Assembly (NCBI GenBank): GCA_947476465.1
Contig: CANJQN010000007.1
Coordinates: forward strand, 62,001 to 126,000
Length of the DNA stretch: 64,000 nucleotides
Direction of reading: 5' to 3'
Source of the DNA: Comamonadaceae bacterium
Lineage (GTDB): Bacteria > Pseudomonadota > Gammaproteobacteria > Burkholderiales > Burkholderiaceae_C
In this document: in pieces, positions 39,570 to 47,004 of the stretch
How the letters are laid out: every line of letters begins with the position of its first letter
How positions within the stretch are numbered: position 1 is the stretch's first letter
Notes under the pieces: model-generated
Database searches by the model: none
Told to the model about the DNA's origin: nothing
Seen by the model: only the letters and a program-made list of their open reading frames with translations
Program-made: the position numbers and the translations under genes

Positions 39570-39972
39570 CGTTCGGCGAGCGTTGCAGCGGCGGCTGGAA
39601 CACCGTCCAGCGGCCGTCCTTGAACAGGGACAGGGCCGAAGACACCCGCGCCTGGCGCGAACCCGCATACATGGCCACGGCGCCAAAGCGCAGGCGTTCC
39701 ACGGCGACCACGTCGTAGGCCGGGGCGAACACCAGGCCGCCGTGCAGCGCAACCGCGGCCACGAGCCCGCCGGGGTGGTGCCGTTGCTGGTCGAGCCAGA
39801 AATCGCGGTCCACGAAGTAGCTGCTGCTCAGACGCAGGACCGCCGCCAGGTTCGCCGCGCCGATCTCGATGGCTTCGCCAGTGGCCCGGGCGGGCATCGG
39901 CAAGGCACCGGCCAACGCCATCACCAGGGCCGCCACCGCGCTGCCCAACAGAGCTCGCCACCGATGCGTCAT
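39496..39972 (-). CDS. Hypothetical exported protein
   Basis: The 158-residue product starts MTHRWRALLGSAVAALVMALAGALPMPARATGEAIEIGAA in outline: a strong signal peptide with cleavage after ARA. The mature part includes NLAAVLRLSSSYFVDRDFWLDQQRHHPGGLVAAVA and LFKDGRWTVFQPPLQRS. I recognise no family. Its last 74 bases overlap gspB tail to tail, and the final 25 residues are low quality (Ser/Arg-rich), so the true end may be earlier. Confidence 0.6.
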   Translation of the reverse strand: MTHRWRALLGSAVAALVMALAGALPMPARATGEAIEIGAANLAAVLRLSSSYFVDRDFWLDQQRHHPGGLVAAVALHGGLVFAPAYDVVAVERLRFGAVAMYAGSRQARVSSALSLFKDGRWTVFQPPLQRSPNVSSSRCSAAPGSEAPRDSARSARW

Positions 39973-40215
39973 GTGCAATCCCCCGCACTGTAGAGCTCCG
40001 ATCCCGCGACCGAACTGGGTCGACGGCAAGCACGGTTACCGTTGCGCTGGGGCCAGTGTGGTGGGCAGGTCACGACGATGTGCGCGGGCGCGCTCGCCGG
40101 CTTGCGCCCCGGCTCCCCGAGGGCAACTGGTTACGGAACTTGCCTTTCGCGGCTGGGAGCTGAGCCCGACAGTACTTAGCATCGCGGCTTCTATCCCCAT
40201 CCCTGAAGGACCCCG

Positions 40216-40776
40216 ATGGCACTGCAGTCTCCCTTTTTCAATAACGGCAAGCAGCGCGACAACATCAACGATGCGCCGGCTGTGCGAGCCGCTACACCCA
40301 CCGGCGTGACGCCTGGCGCCCAGGCGGTACCCCACACAATGGCCGCTTCCTCCGCCGCGACCGCGGCCAACACTGCGGCTGCGGCTGGCGCGACGGCCCC
40401 GCAGGAGTCCGAGAGCCGGCTGATCGTTGGTCCCAACATCAAGCTCAAAGGGGTGGAGATCACCGATTGCGACACGCTGGTGGTGGAGGGCTCGGTCGAG
40501 GCGACCATGGATTCGCGCTTGATGCAGATCGCCGCCTGCGGTTCGTTCAAGGGCACGGCGGAGATCGACATCGCCGAGATCCGTGGCGCCTTTGAAGGCA
40601 ACCTGGTGGTGCGCGACAAGCTCACGATCTTCTCGACCGGCAAGGTCAGCGGCCAGATCCGCTACGGCAAGATCGTGATGGAGGAGGGCGCCCAGTTGTC
40701 CGGCGAGATTCAGTCTGGCGCCACGGGCGCGGCGCACACCCCGCTGGCACGGCCGCTGCAGCAGTTCAACGCCTGA
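40216..40776 (+). CDS. Bactofilin (polymer-forming cytoskeletal protein)
   Basis: The 186-residue product starts MALQSPFFNNGKQRDNIND. After a disordered Ala/Thr-rich N terminus of about 65 residues comes the bactofilin beta-helix: LIVGPNIKLKGVEITDCDTLVVEGSVEA, then GTAEIDIAEIRGAFEGNLVVRDKLTIFSTGKVSGQIRYGKIVMEEGAQLSGEI, a repeat pattern with a residue turn of about 17. Bactofilins form nucleotide-free filaments that organise cell-wall or stalk functions. A terminator follows at 40796. Confidence 0.9.
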   Translation: MALQSPFFNNGKQRDNINDAPAVRAATPTGVTPGAQAVPHTMAASSAATAANTAAAAGATAPQESESRLIVGPNIKLKGVEITDCDTLVVEGSVEATMDSRLMQIAACGSFKGTAEIDIAEIRGAFEGNLVVRDKLTIFSTGKVSGQIRYGKIVMEEGAQLSGEIQSGATGAAHTPLARPLQQFNA

Positions 40777-40795
40777 GGCGGGTCACGCCCAATGA

Positions 40796-40821
40796 AAAAG
40801 GGCCGCTTTCGCGGCCCTTTT
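40796..40821. terminator. Bidirectional intrinsic terminator between bactofilin and SWIB genes
   Basis: An 11-bp stem, aaaagggccgc (40796-40806), loop tttc, gcggccctttt (40811-40821). The A/T ends provide T runs on both strands, so it can stop the bactofilin transcript on the plus strand and the convergent SWIB gene on the minus strand. Confidence 0.9.
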
Positions 40822-40840
40822 CAATTGCCGGCGAAGCGGC

Positions 40841-41290
40841 TTACTTGACGTGCTTGCCGATCAGTCCGGCCATCTCGAACATGGAGACCTGCGGCTTGCC
40901 GAACAGCTCTTTGAGCTTGGCATCGCCGTTGACCATGCGCTTGTTGGCGGCGTCCTGCAGCTTGTGCTTCTTGATGTAGGCCCACAGCTTCGAGACGATC
41001 TCGGTGCGCGGCAGGGGGGTTGCACCCACCACAGCGGCCAAGGCGGCATCGGGGGTCAGGGGCTTCATGAAGGCCGCGTTGGGAGTGCGCTTCTTGGCTG
41101 GCGCCTTCTTTGCGGCGACCTTCTTGGCCGGCGCTGCCTTCTTGGCGGCTACCTTCTTGGCAGGAGCGGCTTTCTTCGCCACAGCTGCCTTCTTGGCCGG
41201 AGCGGCCTTCTTGGCTACCACCTTCTTGGCGGGTGCAGCCTTCTTCGCGGGAGCGGCTTTTTTCGCCGGAGCTTTTTTCGCAGTTGCCAT
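40841..41290 (-). CDS. SWIB/MDM2-domain protein with histone H1-like Lys/Ala/Pro repeats
   Basis: The 149-residue product starts MATAKKAPAKKAAPAKK. Residues 1-68 are near-perfect repeats of (V/A)AKKAAPAKK type, like the tails of histone H1-like and AlgP proteins and expected to bind DNA without sequence preference. Residues 72-149 form a SWIB domain: FMKPLTPDAALAAVVGATPLPRTEIVSKLW, then YIKKHKLQDAANKRMVNGD and KLKELFGKPQVSMFEMAGLIGKHV. SWIB proteins are known from eukaryotic remodelling complexes and chlamydiae. A nucleoid-associated role is inferred. Confidence 0.88.
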   Translation of the reverse strand: MATAKKAPAKKAAPAKKAAPAKKVVAKKAAPAKKAAVAKKAAPAKKVAAKKAAPAKKVAAKKAPAKKRTPNAAFMKPLTPDAALAAVVGATPLPRTEIVSKLWAYIKKHKLQDAANKRMVNGDAKLKELFGKPQVSMFEMAGLIGKHVK

Positions 41291-41700
41291 TTTTGACTTT
41301 CCTTCTAGAAGTAGATCGTGAAGGCCAGTGAGAACGCCTTTGGAGAGCGCCTTTCACACTGGCAAGGCGGATGCTAAAGGGAAAGAAACGCGCTTCCAAG
41401 CGAAAAGTGGCTTTTTTCATTGGGAGATGTCGTTTTTATCCAGAGGAGAAATCGCCGGCTTTGGCCCGCGTGCCCCAGACTGCGCGTCCGGTTGATCTCC
41501 AACGGGCCCGTGAAGGCGGGTCGGCGAGCGCCAAATCGATCTCGCGCACGCGCGGCGAAGGTCGCGCCAGGGTGGCCGCCGGCGCGCCACGATGGCCCGG
41601 ATCCTGCGTGACCTGATGAGCTTTTTCATATGGGGGCGGTCGTTTCGTAATGTGAGAAAGTGTCGTGGTGCGCTGCCGCAATTTTTCTCAATATAAGAAG
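41291..41700. other. Intergenic stretch between SWIB and aceA; no gene seen
   Basis: These roughly 400 bases hold the promoter region of the SWIB gene and then a GC-rich part without coding signals. Short open frames exist on both strands, but their Arg/Pro-rich compositions look random. Base composition drops sharply after about 41690, where the aceA promoter begins. Confidence 0.6.
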
Positions 41701-41725
41701 CGATTATTCGCATTGTGGAATTGTC

Positions 41726-41811
41726 GACTTAAGTCATTGATTTTTCTATAAAAAATATTTGTCTTATATAAGACATAAGAGAAAAAAATGTCTTCTATAA
41801 GACTTAAAGTC
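41726..41811 (+). promoter_or_regulatory. AT-rich aceA promoter with clustered palindromic operator-like sites
   Basis: A perfect 14-bp palindrome gtcttatataagac lies at 41761-41774, and gtcttctataagac, one base off symmetry, at 41790-41803. Their centres are 29 bases apart, roughly three helical turns. gacttaagtc, a related perfect dyad, is at 41726-41735. A tataaa (41747-41752) may be the -10 region. Two like-oriented dyads in a promoter suggest a dimeric repressor, perhaps of the GntR type, controlling the glyoxylate shunt; the regulator is not identified. Confidence 0.6.
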
Positions 41812-41859
41812 ATCCCCAGCGCCACCCCTTTCTCACCTTCTCAGAACGGAACCCTTGTC

Positions 41860-43185
41860 ATGACGAACTGGACCCACCTCACCCGCGAACAGCAGATCGC
41901 CCAGCTTGAGAAAGACTGGGCCGAGAACCCCCGCTGGAAGAGCGTCAAGCGCGGCTACTCGGCTGCCGACGTGGTGCGCCTGCGCGGGTCGGTCCAGATC
42001 GAGCACACGCTGGCCAAGCGCGGTGCCGAGAAGCTGTGGGGCCTGGTCAACGGCGACGCCCGCAAGGGCTACGTGAACGCCTTCGGCGCCATCACCGCCG
42101 GTCAGGCCATGCAGCAGGCCAAGGCCGGCCTGGAAGCCGTGTACCTGTCTGGCTGGCAGGTCGCCGCTGACGGCAACACCTCCGAGACCATGTACCCCGA
42201 CCAGTCGCTGTACGCGTACGACTCGGTGCCCACGATGGTGCGCCGTATCAACAACACCTTCAAGCGCGCCGACGAGATCCAGTGGTCGCGCGGCGTGGGC
42301 CCCGGCGACAAGGACTACGTCGACTACTTCCTGCCCGTCGTGGCCGACGCCGAAGCGGGCTTTGGCGGCGTGCTCAACGCGTTCGAGCTGATGAAGAACA
42401 TGATTGCTTCGGGTGCCTCCGGCGTTCACTTCGAAGACCAGCTGGCCGCCGTCAAGAAGTGCGGTCACATGGGTGGCAAGGTGCTGGTGCCCACGCAAGA
42501 AGCCTGCGAGAAGCTCATCTCCGCGCGTTTTGCCGCCGACGTGATGGGCGTGCCCACCATCGTGCTGGCCCGCACCGACGCCGAAGCCGCCAACCTGATC
42601 ACCTCCGACCACGACGCCAACGACAAGCGCTTCCTGACCGGCGAGCGAACGAAAGAAGGCTTCTACCGCGTCAAGAACGGCCTGGAGCAGGCCATCAGCC
42701 GCGGCGTCGCCTACGCGCCCTACGCCGATCTGGTGTGGTGCGAGACCGGCACGCCCGACCTGGGCTTCGCCCGCGAGTTCGCCCAGGCCGTGCAGGCCGC
42801 CAGCCCTGGCAAACTGCTGTCGTACAACTGCTCGCCCTCGTTCAACTGGAAGAAGAACCTGGACGACAAGACCATCGCCGTGTTCCAGGAAGAGCTCTCC
42901 GCGCTGGGCTACAAGTACCAGTTCATCACGCTGGCCGGCATCCACATCAACTGGTACAACTCCTTCAAGTTTGCCCATGCCTATGCGCGCGGCGAGGGGA
43001 TGAAGCACTACGTTGAAATGGTGCAAGAGCCCGAGTTCAAGGCGCGCGAGCAGGGCTACACGTTCGTGTCGCACCAGCAGGAAGTTGGCGCCGGCTACTT
43101 CGACGACGTCACCACGGTCATCCAGGGCGGCTCTTCCAGCGTGAAGGCGCTGACCGGCTCGACTGAAGAAGAGCAGTTCCATTAA
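41860..43185 (+). CDS. aceA: Isocitrate lyase
   Basis: The 441-residue product starts [20 protein letters not shown]. It splits isocitrate to glyoxylate and succinate for growth on two-carbon compounds or fatty acids. The catalytic [13 protein letters not shown] (Cys about 201) is intact. The protein also has [22 protein letters not shown] and [15 protein letters not shown]. An in-frame ATG at 41788 lies inside the second palindrome of the promoter, so ATG 41860, behind GGAAC, is preferred. malate synthase is not in the window. Confidence 0.96.
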   Translation: MTNWTHLTREQQIAQLEKDWAENPRWKSVKRGYSAADVVRLRGSVQIEHTLAKRGAEKLWGLVNGDARKGYVNAFGAITAGQAMQQAKAGLEAVYLSGWQVAADGNTSETMYPDQSLYAYDSVPTMVRRINNTFKRADEIQWSRGVGPGDKDYVDYFLPVVADAEAGFGGVLNAFELMKNMIASGASGVHFEDQLAAVKKCGHMGGKVLVPTQEACEKLISARFAADVMGVPTIVLARTDAEAANLITSDHDANDKRFLTGERTKEGFYRVKNGLEQAISRGVAYAPYADLVWCETGTPDLGFAREFAQAVQAASPGKLLSYNCSPSFNWKKNLDDKTIAVFQEELSALGYKYQFITLAGIHINWYNSFKFAHAYARGEGMKHYVEMVQEPEFKAREQGYTFVSHQQEVGAGYFDDVTTVIQGGSSSVKALTGSTEEEQFH

Positions 43186-43383
43186 AGGGAAAGCCCACCC
43201 CCGAAGCGGCTCACTTCTAGCCGAAGAGCCTCTGCCAGAGGCAGAGGCTCTTCGCAGCCGTCCAGGCCTGCGAAGGCAGGCCCGGAGCCGCGGCCACTCA
43301 GCCCCCCACAAGGGGGCGCCACCAGCGGCCCGGCAAAGCCGGTTCCGCGGTGGCTGCTCAATGGGGTCATGGCGTCGCGCAAG
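43186..43383 (+). other. aceA 3' untranslated region with a chain of hairpins
   Basis: No gene is seen. A perfect 14-bp hairpin with a 3-base loop lies at 43223-43253 (arms gaagagcctctgcc and ggcagaggctcttc). A second, ggcctgc/gcaggcc, is at 43265-43282. Smaller GC-rich dyads continue to the terminator. Such a chain could protect the aceA message from 3' exonucleases. Confidence 0.6.
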
Positions 43384-43409
43384 AGCCCGGGCGATCCCCG
43401 GGCTTTTTT
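43384..43409 (+). terminator. Intrinsic terminator of aceA
   Basis: Stem agcccggg (43384-43391) and cccgggct (43397-43404), then a run of T. It isolates aceA from the thrS operon promoter that starts a few bases later. Confidence 0.88.
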
Positions 43410-43420
43410 GTGCGCCGGTT

Positions 43421-43426
43421 TAGAAT
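43421..43426 (+). promoter_or_regulatory. Likely -10 element of the thrS operon
   Basis: TAGAAT, one base from the consensus. It lies just after the aceA terminator and 43 bases before the leader-peptide ATG, a sensible place for transcription to start. The -35 region is weak. Confidence 0.45.
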
Positions 43427-43468
43427 CAGCGCTCGGCATTCCACAAGGACGAGAAAGGCATCCCGGTT

Positions 43469-43510
43469 ATGACACCGCGAACTACCACCGAAGGGTTCAC
43501 GACCTGCTGA
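43469..43510 (+). CDS. Threonine-rich leader peptide of the thrS attenuator
   Basis: ATG to TGA gives 13 residues, MTPRTTTEGFTTC. Six are threonine, and all four Thr codons are used (ACA, ACT, ACC, ACG), so charging of every threonine tRNA is sampled. AAAGG (43454-43458) lies 10 bases before the ATG. The last codons lie in the 5' arm of a hairpin, and a terminator follows before thrS, the standard layout of leader-peptide attenuation. No function beyond regulation is expected. It is too short for gene finders and probably unannotated. Confidence 0.85.
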   Translation: MTPRTTTEGFTTC

Positions 43511-43585
43511 GGGTCGGGTAAGTCGCGCATGCACTGAATCGGTCCAGGATTCCCAGAGAAAAGCGCGGCAACCGACCGCGCTTTT
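43500..43585 (+). promoter_or_regulatory. Attenuator of thrS: protector hairpin, antiterminator and terminator
   Basis: Helix 1:2 (protector): cgacc 43500-43504 with ggtcg 43512-43516. Helix 2:3 (antiterminator): ggtcgg 43512-43517 with ccgacc 43572-43577, and gtcgcgc 43522-43528 with gcgcggc 43563-43569 (one G-U), 13 pairs in all around a small internal loop; a small hairpin, gaatc/gattc (43536-43552), fits inside. Helix 3:4 (terminator): aaaagcgcgg 43559-43568 with ccgcgctttt 43576-43585. Helix 2:3 excludes both others. A ribosome stalled at early Thr codons would free segment 2 and allow readthrough; finished or absent translation would favour termination. Pairings were read by eye, not by energy calculation. 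Confidence 0.8.
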
Positions 43586-43614
43586 GTCATTCTTGTCCCC
43601 CCAGGCTTTCACTC

Positions 43615-45522
43615 ATGATTCAAATCACGCTCCCTGACGGTTCCAAACGCGAATATCCCGGCCCGGTGACGGTCGGCGAAGTAGCCGCCTCGATCGGCGC
43701 CGGCCTGGCCAAGGCGGCTCTGGCCGGCAAGATCGATGGCAAGGTGGTCGACACCAGCTTCGTCATCGATCGCGACGCACCGCTGTCTATCGTCACGGCA
43801 AAAGATGCCGACGGGTTGGAGGTGATCCGCCACTCCACGGCCCACCTCTTGGCTTACGCCGTCAAGGAGCTGTTTCCCGAGGCACAGGTGACCATCGGTC
43901 CGGTGATCGAAAACGGCTTCTACTACGACTTCTCGTACAAGCGGCCCTTCACGCCCGACGATCTGGCGGCCATTGAAAAGCGTATGGCCGAACTCGCGGC
44001 CAAGGACGAGCCGGTGACGCGCCGGGTGCTGCCACGCGACGAGGCGGTGAGCCACTTCAAGAGCATCGGCGAGCACTACAAGGCCGAGATCATTGCCAGC
44101 ATTCCGCCCGGCCAGGACGTCAGCCTGTACCGCGAGGGCGCCTTCGAAGACCTGTGCCGCGGCCCGCACGTGCCCAGCACGGGCAAGCTCAAGCACTTCA
44201 AGCTGATGAAGCTGGCCGGCGCCTACTGGCGCGGCGATCACCGCAACGAAATGCTGCAGCGGGTGTATGGCACGGCCTGGGCCAGCAAGGAGGATCTGCA
44301 GCAGTACCTGACCATGCTGGAAGAGGCCGAAAAGCGCGACCACCGCAAGCTCGGCCGCGAGCTGCACCTGTTCCACATCGACGAGCACGCACCTGGCGTG
44401 GTGTTCTGGCATCCCAAGGGCTGGACGATCTGGCAGGAGGTGGAGCAGTACATGCGCCGTGTCTACCGCGACAACGGCTATCAGGAGGTCAAGGCCCCGC
44501 AGCTGCTGGACAAGACGCTATGGGAAAAGACCGGCCACTGGGAGAAGTACCGCGAGCACATGTTCACGACCGAATCGGAAAAGCGCGACTACGCGCTCAA
44601 GCCGATGAACTGCCCGGGCCACATCCTGATCTTCAAGCAGGGTGTCAAGAGCTACCGCGACTTGCCGCTGCGCTATGGCGAGTTCGGCCAATGCCACCGC
44701 AACGAGCCCACCGGCGGCCTGCACGGCATCATGCGGGTGCGCGGATTCACGCAGGACGACGGCCACATCTTCTGCACCGAAGACCACATCCTGCCCGAAT
44801 GCACGGCCTACACGGCGCTGCTGCAGCAGGTCTACAAGGACTTCGGCTTCAAGGACATCATCTACAAGGTGGCCACCCGCCCGGAAAAGCGCATCGGCTC
44901 CGACGAGAGCTGGAACAAAGCCGAGCGGGCACTGATGGACAGTCTGCGCGCCTCCGGCTGCGAGTTCGAGATCGCCGTGGGTGACGGCGCCTTTTATGGC
45001 CCCAAGATCGAATACACCCTCAAGGACGCCATCGGCCGCCAGTGGCAGTGCGGAACCATGCAGGTGGATTTTTCCATGCCCGAGCGCCTGGACGCCGAGT
45101 ACGTGGGCGAAGACGGCGCCCGCCACCGGCCGGCGATGCTGCATCGGGCCATCGTCGGCAGCATGGAACGCTTCATCGGCATCCTGCTCGAGCAGCACGC
45201 CGGCGCCTTGCCCGCGTGGCTCGCGCCGGTGCAGGTCGCGGTGCTCAACATCACCGATTCACAGGCGCAATACGCCACGGAAGTCGCCAAAATGCTGAGA
45301 AATCAAGGGCTTAGGGTTGAGCTTGACCTTAGAAACGAGAAAATTACGTATAAAATACGAGAGCATTCGCTTCAGAAGCTGCCGTATATCCTGGTCGTTG
45401 GCGACAAGGAGAAGGCTGCAGGCGCTGCCTCGGTTCGCGCCAGAGGCAACCTAGATCTGGGCGTGATGCCCGTCGAGGCCTTCGTCCAACGCATTTCCCA
45501 GGACATCGCCAGCCGTACCTGA
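43615..45522 (+). CDS. thrS: Threonyl-tRNA synthetase
   Basis: The 635-residue product starts [33 protein letters not shown] in outline: a TGS domain first, then the editing domain with [19 protein letters not shown] (zinc-like His pair), the class II catalytic core ([22 protein letters not shown] segment as [24 protein letters not shown] [36 protein letters not shown] in parts) and the anticodon-binding domain ending [15 protein letters not shown]. ThrS charges tRNA-Thr. It heads thrS-infC-rpmI-rplT-pheS-pheT-ihfA-merR and sits 29 bases after the attenuator terminator. Confidence 0.98.
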   Translation: MIQITLPDGSKREYPGPVTVGEVAASIGAGLAKAALAGKIDGKVVDTSFVIDRDAPLSIVTAKDADGLEVIRHSTAHLLAYAVKELFPEAQVTIGPVIENGFYYDFSYKRPFTPDDLAAIEKRMAELAAKDEPVTRRVLPRDEAVSHFKSIGEHYKAEIIASIPPGQDVSLYREGAFEDLCRGPHVPSTGKLKHFKLMKLAGAYWRGDHRNEMLQRVYGTAWASKEDLQQYLTMLEEAEKRDHRKLGRELHLFHIDEHAPGVVFWHPKGWTIWQEVEQYMRRVYRDNGYQEVKAPQLLDKTLWEKTGHWEKYREHMFTTESEKRDYALKPMNCPGHILIFKQGVKSYRDLPLRYGEFGQCHRNEPTGGLHGIMRVRGFTQDDGHIFCTEDHILPECTAYTALLQQVYKDFGFKDIIYKVATRPEKRIGSDESWNKAERALMDSLRASGCEFEIAVGDGAFYGPKIEYTLKDAIGRQWQCGTMQVDFSMPERLDAEYVGEDGARHRPAMLHRAIVGSMERFIGILLEQHAGALPAWLAPVQVAVLNITDSQAQYATEVAKMLRNQGLRVELDLRNEKITYKIREHSLQKLPYILVVGDKEKAAGAASVRARGNLDLGVMPVEAFVQRISQDIASRT

Positions 45523-45540
45523 TTTCATAAGGAAGCCACC

Positions 45541-46134
45541 ATCGCTACTGAATTTCGTGACCGTCGCCACCGCGAGGAACGCAAGCACCGCCTGAACCGT
45601 GAAATCATGGCCCCGGAAGTCCGTCTCTCCGGGCCGGAGAACGAGCCCCTAGGCATCGTCAGTCTGCAGGAAGCCCTGCGCATGGCTGGTGAGCTTGATG
45701 TGGACCTGGTTGAGATCGCCGCCACCGCCATTCCGCCGGTCTGCCGGTTGATGGACTACGGCAAGTTCAAGTACCAGGAGCAGAAGAAGGCGGCTGAGGC
45801 GAAGGCCAAGCAGACGGTCATCGAGATCAAGGAAGTCAAATTCCGGCCGGGCACCGACGATGGTGACTACAACATCAAGATGCGCAACATCCGGCGCTTC
45901 CTGGCCGAAGGTGACAAGTGCAAGATCACGCTGCGCTTTCGGGGACGCGAGATCACGCACCAGGAAATCGGCATGGCGCTGTTGAACCGCATCCGCGATG
46001 AGTTGGCAGACACCATCCTCATCGAGCAGTTCCCCAAGCTCGAAGGCCGGCAGATGATCATGATGATCGCGCCGGGCAGGAAGAAGCAGCCGGTCGCCAA
46101 GGCGCCAACCGAGGCGCAGAGCGCATCGGCCTGA
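45541..46134 (+). CDS. infC: Translation initiation factor IF-3, starting at a rare ATC codon
   Basis: The 197-residue product starts at ATC (45541): (M)[36 protein letters not shown] in outline, behind AAGGAAG. The first in-frame ATG (45607) would remove the conserved N terminus. IF-3 keeps 30S subunits free and rejects non-standard start codons, so a rare start on its own gene gives negative feedback, as for the AUU start in E. coli. Core motifs are [25 protein letters not shown] (as DLVEIA and [14 protein letters not shown]), [14 protein letters not shown] and [16 protein letters not shown]. Confidence 0.95.
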   Translation: MATEFRDRRHREERKHRLNREIMAPEVRLSGPENEPLGIVSLQEALRMAGELDVDLVEIAATAIPPVCRLMDYGKFKYQEQKKAAEAKAKQTVIEIKEVKFRPGTDDGDYNIKMRNIRRFLAEGDKCKITLRFRGREITHQEIGMALLNRIRDELADTILIEQFPKLEGRQMIMMIAPGRKKQPVAKAPTEAQSASA

Positions 46135-46197
46135 TGAGATTCGAGGCGCAAGGCGCTTCGGCTTGATGAGATTCCGGGCGCACAGCGCCTGGGCTTA
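46110..46197 (+). repeat. Tandem 32-bp repeat (about 2.7 copies) across the infC stop
   Basis: Units start at 46110, 46142 and 46174 (the last incomplete). Each reads approximately cgaggcgca-(N)-gcgc-(N)-cggcttgatgagatt, with about 80 percent identity. The first copy contains the infC C terminus and stop; the next lie in the infC-rpmI spacer and repeat the TGATGAG stop region. Local duplication of the gene end is the simplest origin. Confidence 0.75.
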
Positions 46198-46320
46198 GAC
46201 AAAGACAGACAGTTCAGTCGCCTGGGGGTTGGTCGCTCCCAGGTAACAAGTGGCTCGGGGCCAGCAAGTCCGCGGAAGGTTCGCGGCGCCTCACGAGCAC
46301 AATCAAGAAGGAGCATTCAC

Positions 46321-46524
46321 ATGCCCAAGATGAAGACCAAGAGCGGCGCGAAAAAGCGTTTCCGCGTGCGTCCCGGTGGTACCGTCAAGCGGGGTCAGGC
46401 GTTCAAGCGCCACATCCTGACCAAGAAGACCACCAAGAACAAGCGCCATCTGCGCGGGTCGGTCGCTGTCCATGAGACCAATATGGGTCACATGGCACAG
46501 ATGCTCCCGTTCGCTGGCCTCTGA
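46321..46524 (+). CDS. rpmI: 50S ribosomal protein L35
   Basis: The 67-residue product starts [25 protein letters not shown], and ends [24 protein letters not shown]; both are typical. AAGGAG lies 8 bases before the ATG. The 186-base spacer after infC holds the tandem repeat and a hairpin (cctggg/cccagg, about 46221-46243), a place where L20 feedback acts in other bacteria. Confidence 0.97.
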   Translation: MPKMKTKSGAKKRFRVRPGGTVKRGQAFKRHILTKKTTKNKRHLRGSVAVHETNMGHMAQMLPFAGL

Positions 46525-46551
46525 TCAACCCGGACGAACAAGGAGTCTCCT

Positions 46552-46911
46552 ATGCCTCGCGTTAAACGTGGTGTAACCGCACGCGCCCGCCACAAGAAAG
46601 TTCTCGCCCTCGCCAAGGGCTTCCGCGGCCGCCGCGGCAATGTCTTTCGCGTTGCCAAGGAAGCGGTGATGAAGGCTGGGCAATATGCCTACCGTGATCG
46701 CCGTGCCAAAAAGCGCGTCTTCCGTCAGCTGTGGATTGCGCGTATCAACGCCGCCGCGCGTGAACTGGGCATGACCTACAGCCAGTTTGCCAACGGCATC
46801 CGCAAGGCCGGTATCGAGATCGACCGCAAGGTCCTTGCCGACATCGCCGTGCACGACAAAGCTGCCTTTGCCGGCATCGTGGAGCAAGCCAGGGCCAAGC
46901 TGGCGGCTTGA
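46552..46911 (+). CDS. rplT: 50S ribosomal protein L20
   Basis: The 119-residue product starts [30 protein letters not shown] in outline; [28 protein letters not shown] and [24 protein letters not shown] (in parts) are characteristic. L20 binds 23S rRNA early in 50S assembly and can repress its own message. AAGGAG precedes the ATG. A strong terminator-like hairpin separates it from pheS. Confidence 0.98.
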   Translation: MPRVKRGVTARARHKKVLALAKGFRGRRGNVFRVAKEAVMKAGQYAYRDRRAKKRVFRQLWIARINAAARELGMTYSQFANGIRKAGIEIDRKVLADIAVHDKAAFAGIVEQARAKLAA

Positions 46912-46960
46912 GTTCACATCGGGTGTTGCCATTTCGGCGGCGCCCGGTGCAACCAACTTG

Positions 46961-47001
46961 AACGGGGCTAGGGCTTGCAAGGCACTGGCCCCGTTTTTTT
47001 T
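46961..47001 (+). terminator. Terminator-like hairpin and T8 run directly before pheS
   Basis: Stem aacggggc (46961-46968) and gccccgtt (46988-46995) with a 19-base loop, then eight T (46994-47001). The T run ends three bases before the pheS ATG, so no ribosome-binding site is visible there. It may act as a partial terminator or attenuator that sets the ratio of ribosomal to pheST transcripts. Confidence 0.75.
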
Positions 47002-47004
47002 CGC

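Noticed and set aside
41100..41290. CRISPR-like or satellite repeat
   Set aside because: The periodic sequence codes the Lys/Ala/Pro tail of the SWIB protein; units have no unique spacers.
41371..41713. Short genes between SWIB and aceA
   Set aside because: Frames on both strands overlap one another, have Arg/Pro-rich products and no ribosome-binding sites.
41788..41859. Earlier ATG start for aceA giving 24 more residues
   Set aside because: It lies inside the second promoter palindrome, lacks a ribosome-binding site, and adds sequence unlike isocitrate lyase N termini.
43412..43614. T-box riboswitch or tRNA-mimic operator before thrS
   Set aside because: I found no T-box consensus (AGGGUGGNACCGCG) and no anticodon-like arm overlapping the ribosome-binding site; the Thr-rich ORF with alternative helices explains the leader better.
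45607..46134. infC starting at the first ATG
   Set aside because: This would delete the conserved N-terminal 22 residues and ignore the ribosome-binding site before ATC 45541.
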